Of a stretch of DNA of 57,388 bases, positions 30,318-38,887 are shown in pieces. Origin of the DNA: Pseudomonadota bacterium (GTDB lineage: Bacteria; Pseudomonadota; Gammaproteobacteria; Burkholderiales; Ferrovaceae); the NCBI GenBank assembly GCA_021850135.1, contig JAJZRV010000004.1:1-57388 (forward strand), written 5' to 3'. The position numbers were made by a program, and so were the translations under genes. Every line of letters begins with the position of its first letter. Within the stretch, counting starts at the first letter, position 1. The notes below the pieces were generated by a model that searched no databases, was not told where the DNA came from, and saw only the letters and a program-made list of their open reading frames with translations.

Positions 30318-31355
30318 CTACACCGGCAATTTGCGGGCGCTCCATATCTTCTTCTTGTACTTTCCCGAACCCACCGGGACCAGTCCGATATTGAACACTT
30401 CCACCCGATCACCGATGTTGATCTGTTCGCGCAACAAGGCACGCTGCAAATCAACGCCGATATGCCGAATGGTCCGTACCTCATCCTCCACTTCCGCAAA
30501 GAAGGTGCGGTACTTGCGACCTGACGGATCGGTGCGTTCCACATACCCGGTTTTGCGTAGCACGCCGCTATGGGAACTGACCACCGGCGGTTTGACCATG
30601 TTGGGGTATTGCTTTTCCTGACTGGCGAGCGGCACCTTACGTGCCGCATCCTCCGCCCGGATCTCCTCCATGGTCCGCTCGATGGTCTTGCGCCGCTTCT
30701 GCAAGTCCGTCAGTTCGTGTTCCGGTGCGGCACAGGGCGGCAGGAGACGCCAGGGCCTTTTATTGAGGAGGTTCTCCGGAATCTCCTCTTCAATCAGCGT
30801 TCCGGCATCCTCCAGCGTTTTTTCCATCAGCCTGATCACCCGCAAATCCTGGAGCGAATCAAATTCCAGGAGTTCGTCAGGCAAAACGATCCGCCCCCAC
30901 GACCTGGGCTTGATGCCCTGCATCCGTGGTGTCCCCCGGACTCTGGCTACCTGCTCGCCTGCACGGGTGCGCAGGCGGCGAACCACATAAGCCCCATGCT
31001 TGCGCTGAAGGGCCTTGTAATCCAGCCAGAGGACGCGGGTCACACGCGAATCGCGCCGGTAGAAATGGCAGACCACATTGAACCCTTCGCCATATCGAAC
31101 CAGCACTTGCCCTGCCAGAAAGTCCCCATCAGGGACCGGCACCACGTGCAGTGGTGTCGGCGCCACCGGGGCCTCCCGTGCAGGTTCGGGTTCCGTCGGT
31201 GCCGGCAGCGCCAATGGCGCCTGAACCGCCTCAGCGGCAGCCATTTGTTCCGCCCAACGCTCCGGCGTCACCCTGCGACCCCAACGATGTCTCACCAGCA
31301 TGCCCAGATAAATCGCGCTCCGAAACATCCCTTGAACCAGATCGAAAACAATCAT
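30318..31355 (-). CDS. Unassigned protein; C-terminal region resembles a module seen in plasmid relaxase/primase-associated proteins
   Basis: 345 aa from ATG at 31355 with GGAGGA Shine-Dalgarno. C-terminus GVLRKTGYVERTDPSGRKYRTFFAEVEDEVRTIRHIGVDLQRALLREQINIGDRVEVFNIGLVPVGSGKYKKKIWSARKL fits the recalled pattern G.L...G......Y.V.L.......WGVDLxRAL...G...GDxVxLxxxGxxPV. Start, RBS and terminator support a real gene; family not identified. Confidence 0.7.
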   Translation of the reverse strand: MIVFDLVQGMFRSAIYLGMLVRHRWGRRVTPERWAEQMAAAEAVQAPLALPAPTEPEPAREAPVAPTPLHVVPVPDGDFLAGQVLVRYGEGFNVVCHFYRRDSRVTRVLWLDYKALQRKHGAYVVRRLRTRAGEQVARVRGTPRMQGIKPRSWGRIVLPDELLEFDSLQDLRVIRLMEKTLEDAGTLIEEEIPENLLNKRPWRLLPPCAAPEHELTDLQKRRKTIERTMEEIRAEDAARKVPLASQEKQYPNMVKPPVVSSHSGVLRKTGYVERTDPSGRKYRTFFAEVEDEVRTIRHIGVDLQRALLREQINIGDRVEVFNIGLVPVGSGKYKKKIWSARKLPV

Positions 31356-31393
31356 CGCGCATCCTCCAAAAAAATACCGGAGGCGTGCGACGA

Positions 31394-31409
31394 CTCGCCT
31401 GACGGCGAG
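31394..31409. repeat. Perfect 6-bp stem / 4-nt loop inverted repeat upstream of the unassigned ORF
   Basis: CTCGCC-TGAC-GGCGAG, 39 bp upstream of the ATG at 31355. Confidence 0.45.
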
Positions 31410-31567
31410 AAGCATGCCGTCCGGCGATTGAGTACTGCCTGTTGAACATGGGGGGCTTGCGTAACAAGACCACCATGGCACCCCGTAAGAGTTCAAGGAA
31501 GAATCCTTTATGCCCGTCCACTGTAACGACGGAATGTTCGCGATGCGTCATCAAACAAGGGAATGCC

Positions 31568-33496
31568 ATGCAGCTTGTCGGGCAGTACAATGCGGAAATG
31601 ACAACCATCACCCCTGCGGAAATCCGTTTTGAAGATGGGGTTCTGCGTGCGCCGGCCTTCGGTGACGTGTATCACTCGGCTGATGGCGGCGTCGCCCAGA
31701 GCACGCATGTTTTCCTGAAAGGCAATGGCTTGCCCGATCGATGGCTGCATTCCCCCGTCTTCCAGATCCTGGAAACAGGATTTGGCATCGGGCTGAATTT
31801 CCTGGTGGCCTGGAACGCGTGGCGCAACACGGTCACGGCGGCAAATGCCCGACTGCATTTCGTCTCATTTGAAAAATTTCCCCTCCGCCGCGCCGACCTT
31901 GCCCGGGTACTGCGGCCGTATCCCACGCTTGCCCCGCAGGCTGAGGCCCTGCTGGGCGCCTGGCCACCCCTCGTGGCCGGGTTTCACCAGCTGTCGTTTG
32001 AACAGGGCCGCGTAACGCTGACCCTGGTCTTGGGGGACATCCAGGAGACCCTGCCCCAACTGGCCATGGCTGCAGACGCCATTTTCCTGGATGGCTTTTC
32101 TCCCGAAAAAAACCCCCAGATGTGGGATGACTGGGTCCTCCGGCACGTGGCCCGCCAGGCAGTGCACCAGGCCACGCTGGCCACCTGGTGCGTGGCCGGC
32201 GTCGTGCGCCGCTCCCTGGAAGCGCACGGGTTTACCGTGCAGCGCCATCCCGGCTTCGGGCGCAAGCGGGAACGCCTGGAAGCGCGCTTCGACAGGATCC
32301 CCGCAGAAGCTTTCAAGCAGATGGTCACCCCATCGCGCAATCCGGCCCTGGCACGCCGTTACGGGCCGCCCTTCGCGGAACGCCACGCGCTCGTCGTCGG
32401 AGCGGGGATTTCGGGGTGCCTGGTGGCAGAGCGCCTGGCGCGACATGGGTGGCAGATCGACCTGTTTGACCGGCACGCCAGCCCGGCCCAGGAAGCCTCT
32501 GGAAACCCGGCCGGCATTCTCCGTCCGGTACTTTCGCGCGACGACAACCTTGCCTCCCGCCTGGGAAGGGCCGCCTTTTTTCAGACCCTGCACACTCTCA
32601 CCCACCTGCAGGACAGGACCGGCATGATTCGCTACAAGCAATGCGGGGTGCTGGTCCTGGCGCAGGACGAGGCCGAAGCCGCACTGCAACGCAGCGTCAT
32701 CGCGCGTCACGACTATCCGCAGGACTATGTCCAGTTTCTGGAGCCTTCCGAAGCCCAAAGGCTCAGCGGAACCCCGTCCTCCTGGGGCGGCTGGTATTTT
32801 CCGCAGGGTGGATGGCTGGATCCAGGCAGCCTTTGCGCTGCCGCGCTGGCTGCAGGCGCCTCGCAGATCCGGGCTCACTGGAACACGGACGTCGCCCGCA
32901 TCGCGCACAGCGGCGCCTGGCGCGTCTTCGATGCCCGCGGACAAGTCCTGGCAGAGGCCCCAATCCTGATTCTGGCCCTGGGGGCTCACGCAGAATCCCT
33001 GCCGCAAACGGCCGGGCTTCCCCTCACGCTGTTTCGCGGCCAGATCACCCAGATCGCAAACGACCCCTTTCCGCCGCAAACCCCGGTGCTTTGCCAGGAC
33101 GGCTACGTCATTTCAGGACTGGAAAGCGGGCTTTGCGTTGGCGCCACCTACGACAGCGACCTCACGGCGCAACCCAGCGCCGCGGCCACTCAGGAGAACC
33201 TGGCACGCCTCAAGCGATTCCGTCCGGACTGGGTTGCGGACGGTCTTGCGACCGCAGACCGTGTGGGATTTCGCGGCACAAGTCGGGACCGCATGCCTTT
33301 GGTGGGGGCGCTGCCGGCCGGGGATGGGCTCCATACCGTCATGGGCATGGGATCGCGCGGGTTGGTCTGGAGCAGCATGGCTGCCGCGTTGATTATCGCG
33401 GAACTTGAGGGGACGCCCTGCCCCCTGGAAAAAGACCTGATCCGGGCCATCGCTCCTGCACGGTTTGGCGCGACCGCCCCGACGGACGATCAGTGA
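31568..33496 (+). CDS. mnmC: Bifunctional tRNA 5-methylaminomethyl-2-thiouridine biosynthesis protein MnmC (alternative start 31598)
   Basis: MTTITPAEIRFEDGVLRAPAFGDVYHSADGGVAQSTHVFLKGNGLPDRW; methyltransferase DAIFLDGFSPEKNPQMWD; FAD-binding ALVVGAGISGCLVAERLARHGWQIDLFDRHASPAQEASGNPAGILRPVLSRDDN. Confidence 0.96.
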   Translation: MQLVGQYNAEMTTITPAEIRFEDGVLRAPAFGDVYHSADGGVAQSTHVFLKGNGLPDRWLHSPVFQILETGFGIGLNFLVAWNAWRNTVTAANARLHFVSFEKFPLRRADLARVLRPYPTLAPQAEALLGAWPPLVAGFHQLSFEQGRVTLTLVLGDIQETLPQLAMAADAIFLDGFSPEKNPQMWDDWVLRHVARQAVHQATLATWCVAGVVRRSLEAHGFTVQRHPGFGRKRERLEARFDRIPAEAFKQMVTPSRNPALARRYGPPFAERHALVVGAGISGCLVAERLARHGWQIDLFDRHASPAQEASGNPAGILRPVLSRDDNLASRLGRAAFFQTLHTLTHLQDRTGMIRYKQCGVLVLAQDEAEAALQRSVIARHDYPQDYVQFLEPSEAQRLSGTPSSWGGWYFPQGGWLDPGSLCAAALAAGASQIRAHWNTDVARIAHSGAWRVFDARGQVLAEAPILILALGAHAESLPQTAGLPLTLFRGQITQIANDPFPPQTPVLCQDGYVISGLESGLCVGATYDSDLTAQPSAAATQENLARLKRFRPDWVADGLATADRVGFRGTSRDRMPLVGALPAGDGLHTVMGMGSRGLVWSSMAAALIIAELEGTPCPLEKDLIRAIAPARFGATAPTDDQ

Positions 33497-35142
33497 TTGA
33501 GGAGTTCGGCCGCGTGTCGCCGTGTGGTCGGCGTGATGGTCACGCCGCCCAGCATGCGCGCCAGTTCTTCCACGCGGGCCGCCTCGTCAAGGCGCCGAAT
33601 GGTGCTGTTGACGCCTGAGGCATGCTCCGTCTTGGTAACGCTCAGGTGTTGCCGGCCGCGGGCCGCCACCTGGGGCAAATGCGTCACGCACAGCACCTGG
33701 TGGCGCTGCCCCAGGCTTTCCAGGAGGCGTCCGACGATTTCAGCCACGCGCCCGCCAATGCCGGTGTCCACTTCGTCGAAGATCAGGGTGGGTACCGCGG
33801 AAACCGCGGAAAGCGCCGCTTGAATGGCGAGGCTGATGCGCGAGAGCTCGCCACCTGACGCCACACGCGCCAGGGACTCGGGCGTCTGGGAGACATGTGC
33901 CGCCACACGAAACTCCACCTCGTCCAGGCCGGACGCATTGGCGCGTTCCAGCGGCGTCAAGGCAATTTCAAACACGGCTTTCCCCATGGCCAGTTCGGCC
34001 ATGGTGTCCGTGATGGTCCGGCCCAGTTGTTTCGCGGCCTGGGACCGCTGTTGCGACAGCGCCTGGGCCTGGTCTTCAAACACCTGCTGCGCTGCCCGCA
34101 TCGCCTGTTCGAGACTCTCGCCCGAGCCCAGGGACTGCAGGGTTTCCAGGCGCGCGGCGGCTTCGGCAAGACGCTCGGGCAACTGCTCCGGGCGCAGCCG
34201 GTGACGGCGCGCGACGGCCAGGATGTTTTCCATGCGCGATTCCAGTTGGTGCAACCCGGCATCGTCAAACTCGATGCCCATGGCATAGCGGCGCAGTTCA
34301 TGCACCGCCTCGTCCAGCTGGATTCCCGCCGACGCGACGAGATCCACGCTGGATTGCAGCACCGGGTCGAAAGCCACCAGATCCGACAACCTGGCGCTCA
34401 CTGCATCGAGGCGGGCGCGGATGGCATCCTCGGCCTCGGACAACGCTTCCAGGGCAAATCGCGCGCCTTCCTGGAGGCTGGCGGAATTTGCCAGGCGGGT
34501 TTGATCCGCCTGCAAGACCTGCCAGCTTTCGGGGGTCAGGTCGAGGGATTGAAGTTCGCGCACGTCATCCTGCAGACGTGCTTTTTCTTCGAGCAGGGCC
34601 TCAGCGTGACTGCACCATTGCTCCCATCGCTCCCTGGCTGATTGCCATTGGCCGTAGGCCAGTCGCACCGATTGCGCCAGGGCCGTGGTGCCGGCAAAGG
34701 CGTCGAGCAGCGCGCGCTGAGTGGCCGCCTTCTGGAGGGACTGGTGCGCATGCTGCCCGTGAATGTCGAGCAGCCATTCCGACAGGGTTTTGAGCTGCTG
34801 CACCGGTACGCTCGAGCCGTTGATGAAGGCGCGCGACTTTCCGGCACGATCGAGGGTGCGTCGCAACACGCAGCCCTCCCCGGACCAGAGTTCGTTTTCC
34901 TGCAGCCATTGCCCGGCAGGATCGGCCGGATCCACCTCAAACTCGGCCACCACTTCCGCCCGCTCGGCCCCGGAACGCACGATTCCGGGTTCGGCGCGCG
35001 CACCCAGGGCCAGGGAAAGTGCCTCGATCAGGATGGACTTTCCGGCACCGGTCTCCCCGGTCAACACGGTAAACCCGGATTCGAATTCCAGGTCCAGTTG
35101 TTCGACGATGACGAAATTCCGGATGCTCAGGGCACGAAGCAT
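33490..35142 (-). CDS. recN: DNA repair protein RecN
   Basis: 550 aa; MLRALSIRNFVIVEQLDLEFESGFTVLTGETGAGKSILIEALSLALGARA, LLDIHGQHAHQSL, VASGGELSRISLAIQ, LIFDEVDTGIGGRVAEIVGRLL. Confidence 0.98.
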   Translation of the reverse strand: MLRALSIRNFVIVEQLDLEFESGFTVLTGETGAGKSILIEALSLALGARAEPGIVRSGAERAEVVAEFEVDPADPAGQWLQENELWSGEGCVLRRTLDRAGKSRAFINGSSVPVQQLKTLSEWLLDIHGQHAHQSLQKAATQRALLDAFAGTTALAQSVRLAYGQWQSARERWEQWCSHAEALLEEKARLQDDVRELQSLDLTPESWQVLQADQTRLANSASLQEGARFALEALSEAEDAIRARLDAVSARLSDLVAFDPVLQSSVDLVASAGIQLDEAVHELRRYAMGIEFDDAGLHQLESRMENILAVARRHRLRPEQLPERLAEAAARLETLQSLGSGESLEQAMRAAQQVFEDQAQALSQQRSQAAKQLGRTITDTMAELAMGKAVFEIALTPLERANASGLDEVEFRVAAHVSQTPESLARVASGGELSRISLAIQAALSAVSAVPTLIFDEVDTGIGGRVAEIVGRLLESLGQRHQVLCVTHLPQVAARGRQHLSVTKTEHASGVNSTIRRLDEAARVEELARMLGGVTITPTTRRHAAELLNH

Positions 35143-35152
35143 GGCAGGCGCC

Positions 35153-36025
35153 CTAGAGCTTGGTTCCCCAGCGCAGCTTTTCGCGCAGCATGGCGAAATA
35201 ACTGTGCCCGACGGGGTGGAGTAGGCGAATGCCGGCCTCGGCGGGGCTGATCACCAGCCGGTCATTCAATTTGAGTTCGAAATGGTCCTGCACGTCAAAG
35301 TTGGCAAAGGCGCCCGCCCCCTTTTGCAGGATGACTTCCACCGTACAGCGGTCGCTCAGGGCAATCGGCCGGTTGCTCAGGGTGTGCGGACAGATGGGCA
35401 CCAGCACGATGGCCGCAAGGTCGGGGTGCAGGATGGGACCGCCACTCGACAACGCATAGGCCGTAGACCCGGTCGGCGTGGCCACGATCAGGCCATCCGC
35501 GCGCAGGCTGTAGACAAAACGCCCGTCCACATAGACCTCGAGGTCGATCATGCTGCCGCGTGCACCCTTGGTCAGCACCACGTCGTTGAGGGCCACGGTC
35601 CGGCTGACGATGTTGCCGTCACGAACGATCTTGGTTTTGAGGAGGGTCCGGGTCTCTTCCTGGTATTCGCCGTCCAGCACTTGGCCCAGCATGGTTTCCA
35701 TGGCGTTTGCGGGAATATCGGTGAGAAAGCCCAGTTGACCCAGATTGATGCCGATCAGGGGGACATTCTGGCAGGCCAGCACGCGTGCGGCGTACAGGAG
35801 CGTGCCGTCCCCTCCCAGGACGACCACCAGGTCGGCGTGCGCGCCGATGTCGTCCAGGCTGACCACCGGGGCCTGGGTCTTGCCCACGGCCGCCGCGGAA
35901 CGATGGTCCAAAACCATCGCCACGCCGCGCGCCTCAAGGAAAGCGATGAGCCTTGCGAGCGGCTCCGCCAGATTGCGGCTATCATATTTGCCGACGATGC
36001 CGATGCGTTGGAAGGGGGAATTCAT
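35153..36025 (-). CDS. nadK: NAD kinase
   Basis: 290 aa; DLVVVLGGDGTLLYAARVLACQNVPLIGINLGQLGFLTDI, TPTGSTAYALSSGGPILHPDL. Confidence 0.98.
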   Translation of the reverse strand: MNSPFQRIGIVGKYDSRNLAEPLARLIAFLEARGVAMVLDHRSAAAVGKTQAPVVSLDDIGAHADLVVVLGGDGTLLYAARVLACQNVPLIGINLGQLGFLTDIPANAMETMLGQVLDGEYQEETRTLLKTKIVRDGNIVSRTVALNDVVLTKGARGSMIDLEVYVDGRFVYSLRADGLIVATPTGSTAYALSSGGPILHPDLAAIVLVPICPHTLSNRPIALSDRCTVEVILQKGAGAFANFDVQDHFELKLNDRLVISPAEAGIRLLHPVGHSYFAMLREKLRWGTKL

Positions 36026-36063
36026 GCCGGGAATTAAACCACATTTCAGGTAGAATGAATTGC

Positions 36064-37083
36064 ATGTTAAACGATCGCGCCCGCGCGCTTCTCAAAGCTT
36101 TAGTGGAACGTTACATCGAAGAAGGCCAACCGGTCGGTTCGCGGGCCCTCTCGCGCATGTCCGGCCTCGAGCTTTCTGCAGCCACCATTCGCAACGTGAT
36201 GGCCGACCTCGAGGACATGGGCTTCATCGCCAGTCCCCATACGTCTGCGGGCCGGATCCCCACGCCGCGGGGTTACCGGTTTTTTGTGGACAGCCTGCTG
36301 ACCATCAAACCCCTGGAGGCGGACACCCTCAATCAACTGGAAGTACAACTTCACCCTGCGGACACCCAGCATCTGGTTTCGGCCGCCTCCCAGATGCTCT
36401 CCGAACTGACAGCTTTTGCGGGCATCGTGCGCACACCCAAGCGCCGCACCAGCGGTTTCAGGCACCTCGAGTTCCTGCGACTGTCTGAAAAGCGCCTGTT
36501 GCTGATCCTGGTCACGCTGGAGGGCGACGTGCAGAATCGCGTCATCTTCACCGAACAGTCCTATTCTTCGGCACAGCTGTCCCAGGCCGCCCTGTATCTC
36601 AACGAGCATTATGCCGGCTGCGATTTTGACGGCATCCGAGACACCCTGCGCATCGAGCTGCAAAGCCTCAACCAGGACATCCAGACCCTGATGAAAACAG
36701 CCCTGGAGGTCGGCAGTGCCGCGCTAAGACAGGGCCAGGACGATTATGTGCTTTCGGGCGAAACCCGCCTGATCGGCCGGCAGGATGTTTCCAGCAACAT
36801 GTCCCAATTGCGCAAGCTGTTCGACGTGTTCGAACAGAAGACCGGGTTGCTGCAACTGCTCGACATGAGCCAGCAGGCGGATGGCGTCAAGATATTCATC
36901 GGCGGCGAATCCGGCCTGGTCCCCCTGGACGAGTTCAGCCTGGTCACCGCGCCCTACGAGGTGGACGGCCAGGTGGTCGGCACCCTGGGCGTAGTGGGCC
37001 CCACCCGAATGGCCTACGAACGCGTCATTCCCATTGTGGATGTCACAGCCAAGCTGCTCTCCAGCGCACTCTCCCAGCATTGA
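36064..37083 (+). CDS. hrcA: Heat-inducible transcriptional repressor HrcA (alternative start ATG 36055)
   Basis: [78 protein letters not shown]. Confidence 0.97.
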   Translation: MLNDRARALLKALVERYIEEGQPVGSRALSRMSGLELSAATIRNVMADLEDMGFIASPHTSAGRIPTPRGYRFFVDSLLTIKPLEADTLNQLEVQLHPADTQHLVSAASQMLSELTAFAGIVRTPKRRTSGFRHLEFLRLSEKRLLLILVTLEGDVQNRVIFTEQSYSSAQLSQAALYLNEHYAGCDFDGIRDTLRIELQSLNQDIQTLMKTALEVGSAALRQGQDDYVLSGETRLIGRQDVSSNMSQLRKLFDVFEQKTGLLQLLDMSQQADGVKIFIGGESGLVPLDEFSLVTAPYEVDGQVVGTLGVVGPTRMAYERVIPIVDVTAKLLSSALSQH

Positions 37084-37084
37084 G

Positions 37085-38191
37085 ATGACGCATTACCTCC
37101 CCGAACCCGACTTTGCCCACGGCACCCCCCTTAAAACCGGGGTCGTGCTGGTCAATCTGGGAACTCCGGATGCGCCTGAGAAGCGCGCGCTGCGCCGCTA
37201 CCTCCACCAGTTCCTGAGCGACCCCCGGGTGGTTGAAATTCCCCGCCCCCTCTGGTGGCTGATCCTCAACGGCATCATCCTCAACACCCGCCCGGCCCGC
37301 TCTGCCCAAAAATACGCCACCATCTGGACCCCTCAGGGGTCGCCGCTGCGGGTCAATACGGCACTTCAATCCGAGGGGCTGGCAAAACGCCTGCAGCAGC
37401 ATGTGCCGTCTCCCTTGGCAGTCACTTACGCCATGCGCTACGGGCAACCGTCCATTGCCTCGGCTGTGGCTGACCTCAAGGCCCAGCATTGCGATCGCAT
37501 TTTGATGCTGCCGCTCTATCCGCAATACGCAGCCAGCACCACGGCTTCTTCCATGGATGCCCTGTTCGATGCGTTGCGGGCTTACCGCAACGTACCGGGC
37601 GTGCGGGTGGTGCGCCATTACCATGACCACCCGGCCTACATCCATGCCCTGAAGTCGCGGATCGAGGCGTACTGGGCGCAGCACGGTCGCCCCGACAAGC
37701 TGGTCATGAGCTTTCATGGCGTGCCGCGTTATACCCTGGACAAGGGGGACCCCTACCATTGCGAGTGCCATAAGACCGGTCGCCTGCTGGGAGAAGCCCT
37801 GGGGCTGCAGCCCGAGCAATATGTGGTGTCGTTTCAGTCCCTGTTTGGCCGGGCCGAATGGATCAAACCCTATACCGACCCGCTGGTGCGCCAGCTAGCC
37901 CGGGACGGACTGCAAACCCTGCACGTGGTCTGCCCGGGTTTTCCGGCAGACTGCCTGGAAACCCTGGAAGAGATCGGCATGGAGGTCAAGGCCACCTTCC
38001 TTTCCAATGGGGGCCGCGAGTACCACTACATTCCCGCCCTCAACGACGACCCCGTCTGGCTGGATGCGCTCACCGAGATCACCCTGGACCACCTGGGGGG
38101 CTGGATCAATCCTCACTGGACCGCCCAGGCGGCACTGCAGGAAGGCGAGATGGTCCGTAACCGGGCCATTGCCACTGGAGCCACGCACTAA
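37085..38191 (+). CDS. hemH: Ferrochelatase
   Basis: [92 protein letters not shown]. Confidence 0.97.
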   Translation: MTHYLPEPDFAHGTPLKTGVVLVNLGTPDAPEKRALRRYLHQFLSDPRVVEIPRPLWWLILNGIILNTRPARSAQKYATIWTPQGSPLRVNTALQSEGLAKRLQQHVPSPLAVTYAMRYGQPSIASAVADLKAQHCDRILMLPLYPQYAASTTASSMDALFDALRAYRNVPGVRVVRHYHDHPAYIHALKSRIEAYWAQHGRPDKLVMSFHGVPRYTLDKGDPYHCECHKTGRLLGEALGLQPEQYVVSFQSLFGRAEWIKPYTDPLVRQLARDGLQTLHVVCPGFPADCLETLEEIGMEVKATFLSNGGREYHYIPALNDDPVWLDALTEITLDHLGGWINPHWTAQAALQEGEMVRNRAIATGATH

Positions 38192-38200
38192 CCTCCCCCT

Positions 38201-38220
38201 GGTGACTTTTTTCAGTCACC
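38201..38220. repeat. Perfect 7-bp inverted repeat just 5' of the heat-shock promoter
   Basis: GGTGACT-TTTTTC-AGTCACC; ends 2 bp before the CTTGAAA -35-like hexamer. Confidence 0.6.
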
Positions 38221-38222
38221 CC

Positions 38223-38250
38223 CTTGAAATCGCAGCGTGCGCCCCCATCT
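38223..38250 (+). promoter_or_regulatory. Sigma-32 (RpoH)-type promoter for grpE-dnaK-dnaJ
   Basis: CTTGAAA - 13 bp - CCCCATCT, close to the RpoH consensus, 28 bp upstream of the grpE ATG. Confidence 0.8.
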
Positions 38251-38277
38251 GACCGTGCATTCCTTGAGGAGATCACG

Positions 38278-38826
38278 ATGCAACCGACGAATCCAGAAAC
38301 AGAAGCTGCTGCAGCCGAGGCTGCCTCCGCCCTCCCTGCCCTGACCCTGGAGCAGGCACTTGCCGCACTCAATCAGGCAGAAACCGCCCTCCATGAAAAG
38401 GAAGACGCCTGGTTGCGCGCCAAGGCCGAGACCGAGAACGTGCGCAGGCGTGCCGCCACGGATCTGGCCCAGTCTCGCAAATTTGCGCTCGAATCCTTTG
38501 CTGCCGAGTTGCTGTCGGTCATGGACAGCCTGGAAGCGGCACAGCAGGTCAAGGAAGCCACGCTGGACAGTTATCGCAGCGGCGTTGCGCTGACCGCACG
38601 CCAGCTGGCCGCCGTCTTCGAAAAATTCAACGTGACCGAAATCAACCCGGCCAACAATGAAAAGTTCGACCCCAACCGCCACCAGGCCATCGCCTCGATC
38701 GAAAACGACGCGGTGCCGGCCAACACGGTACTGACGGTCATGCAAAAGGGGTTTGCACTGCACGAGCGCATCCTCCGTCCCGCGCTGGTGACGGTTTCGA
38801 AGCCGAAAACAGCTTCCCCCTCTTGA
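38278..38826 (+). CDS. grpE: Nucleotide exchange factor GrpE
   Basis: AENVRRRAATDLAQSRKFALESFAAELLSVMDSLEAA..., NEKFDPNRHQAIASIEND, VMQKGFALHERILRPALVTV; ATG preceded by TTGAGGAGATCACG. Confidence 0.96.
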   Translation: MQPTNPETEAAAAEAASALPALTLEQALAALNQAETALHEKEDAWLRAKAETENVRRRAATDLAQSRKFALESFAAELLSVMDSLEAAQQVKEATLDSYRSGVALTARQLAAVFEKFNVTEINPANNEKFDPNRHQAIASIENDAVPANTVLTVMQKGFALHERILRPALVTVSKPKTASPS

Positions 38827-38849
38827 ATATTCAAGACGCACCCCGATCT
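38822..38849 (+). promoter_or_regulatory. Possible second sigma-32-like promoter directly upstream of dnaK
   Basis: CTTGAAT - 12 bp - CCCCGATCT; also contains the palindrome TTGAATATTCAA (38823-38834). Confidence 0.4.
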
Positions 38850-38887
38850 AATAACCATCAAAATCAATCAATTCGAGGCATAACACC

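Noticed and set aside
36051-36064. Leaderless hrcA transcript from TAGAAT at 36051-36056
   Set aside because: No credible -35 at the right distance, and an alternative ATG at 36055 makes the start ambiguous.
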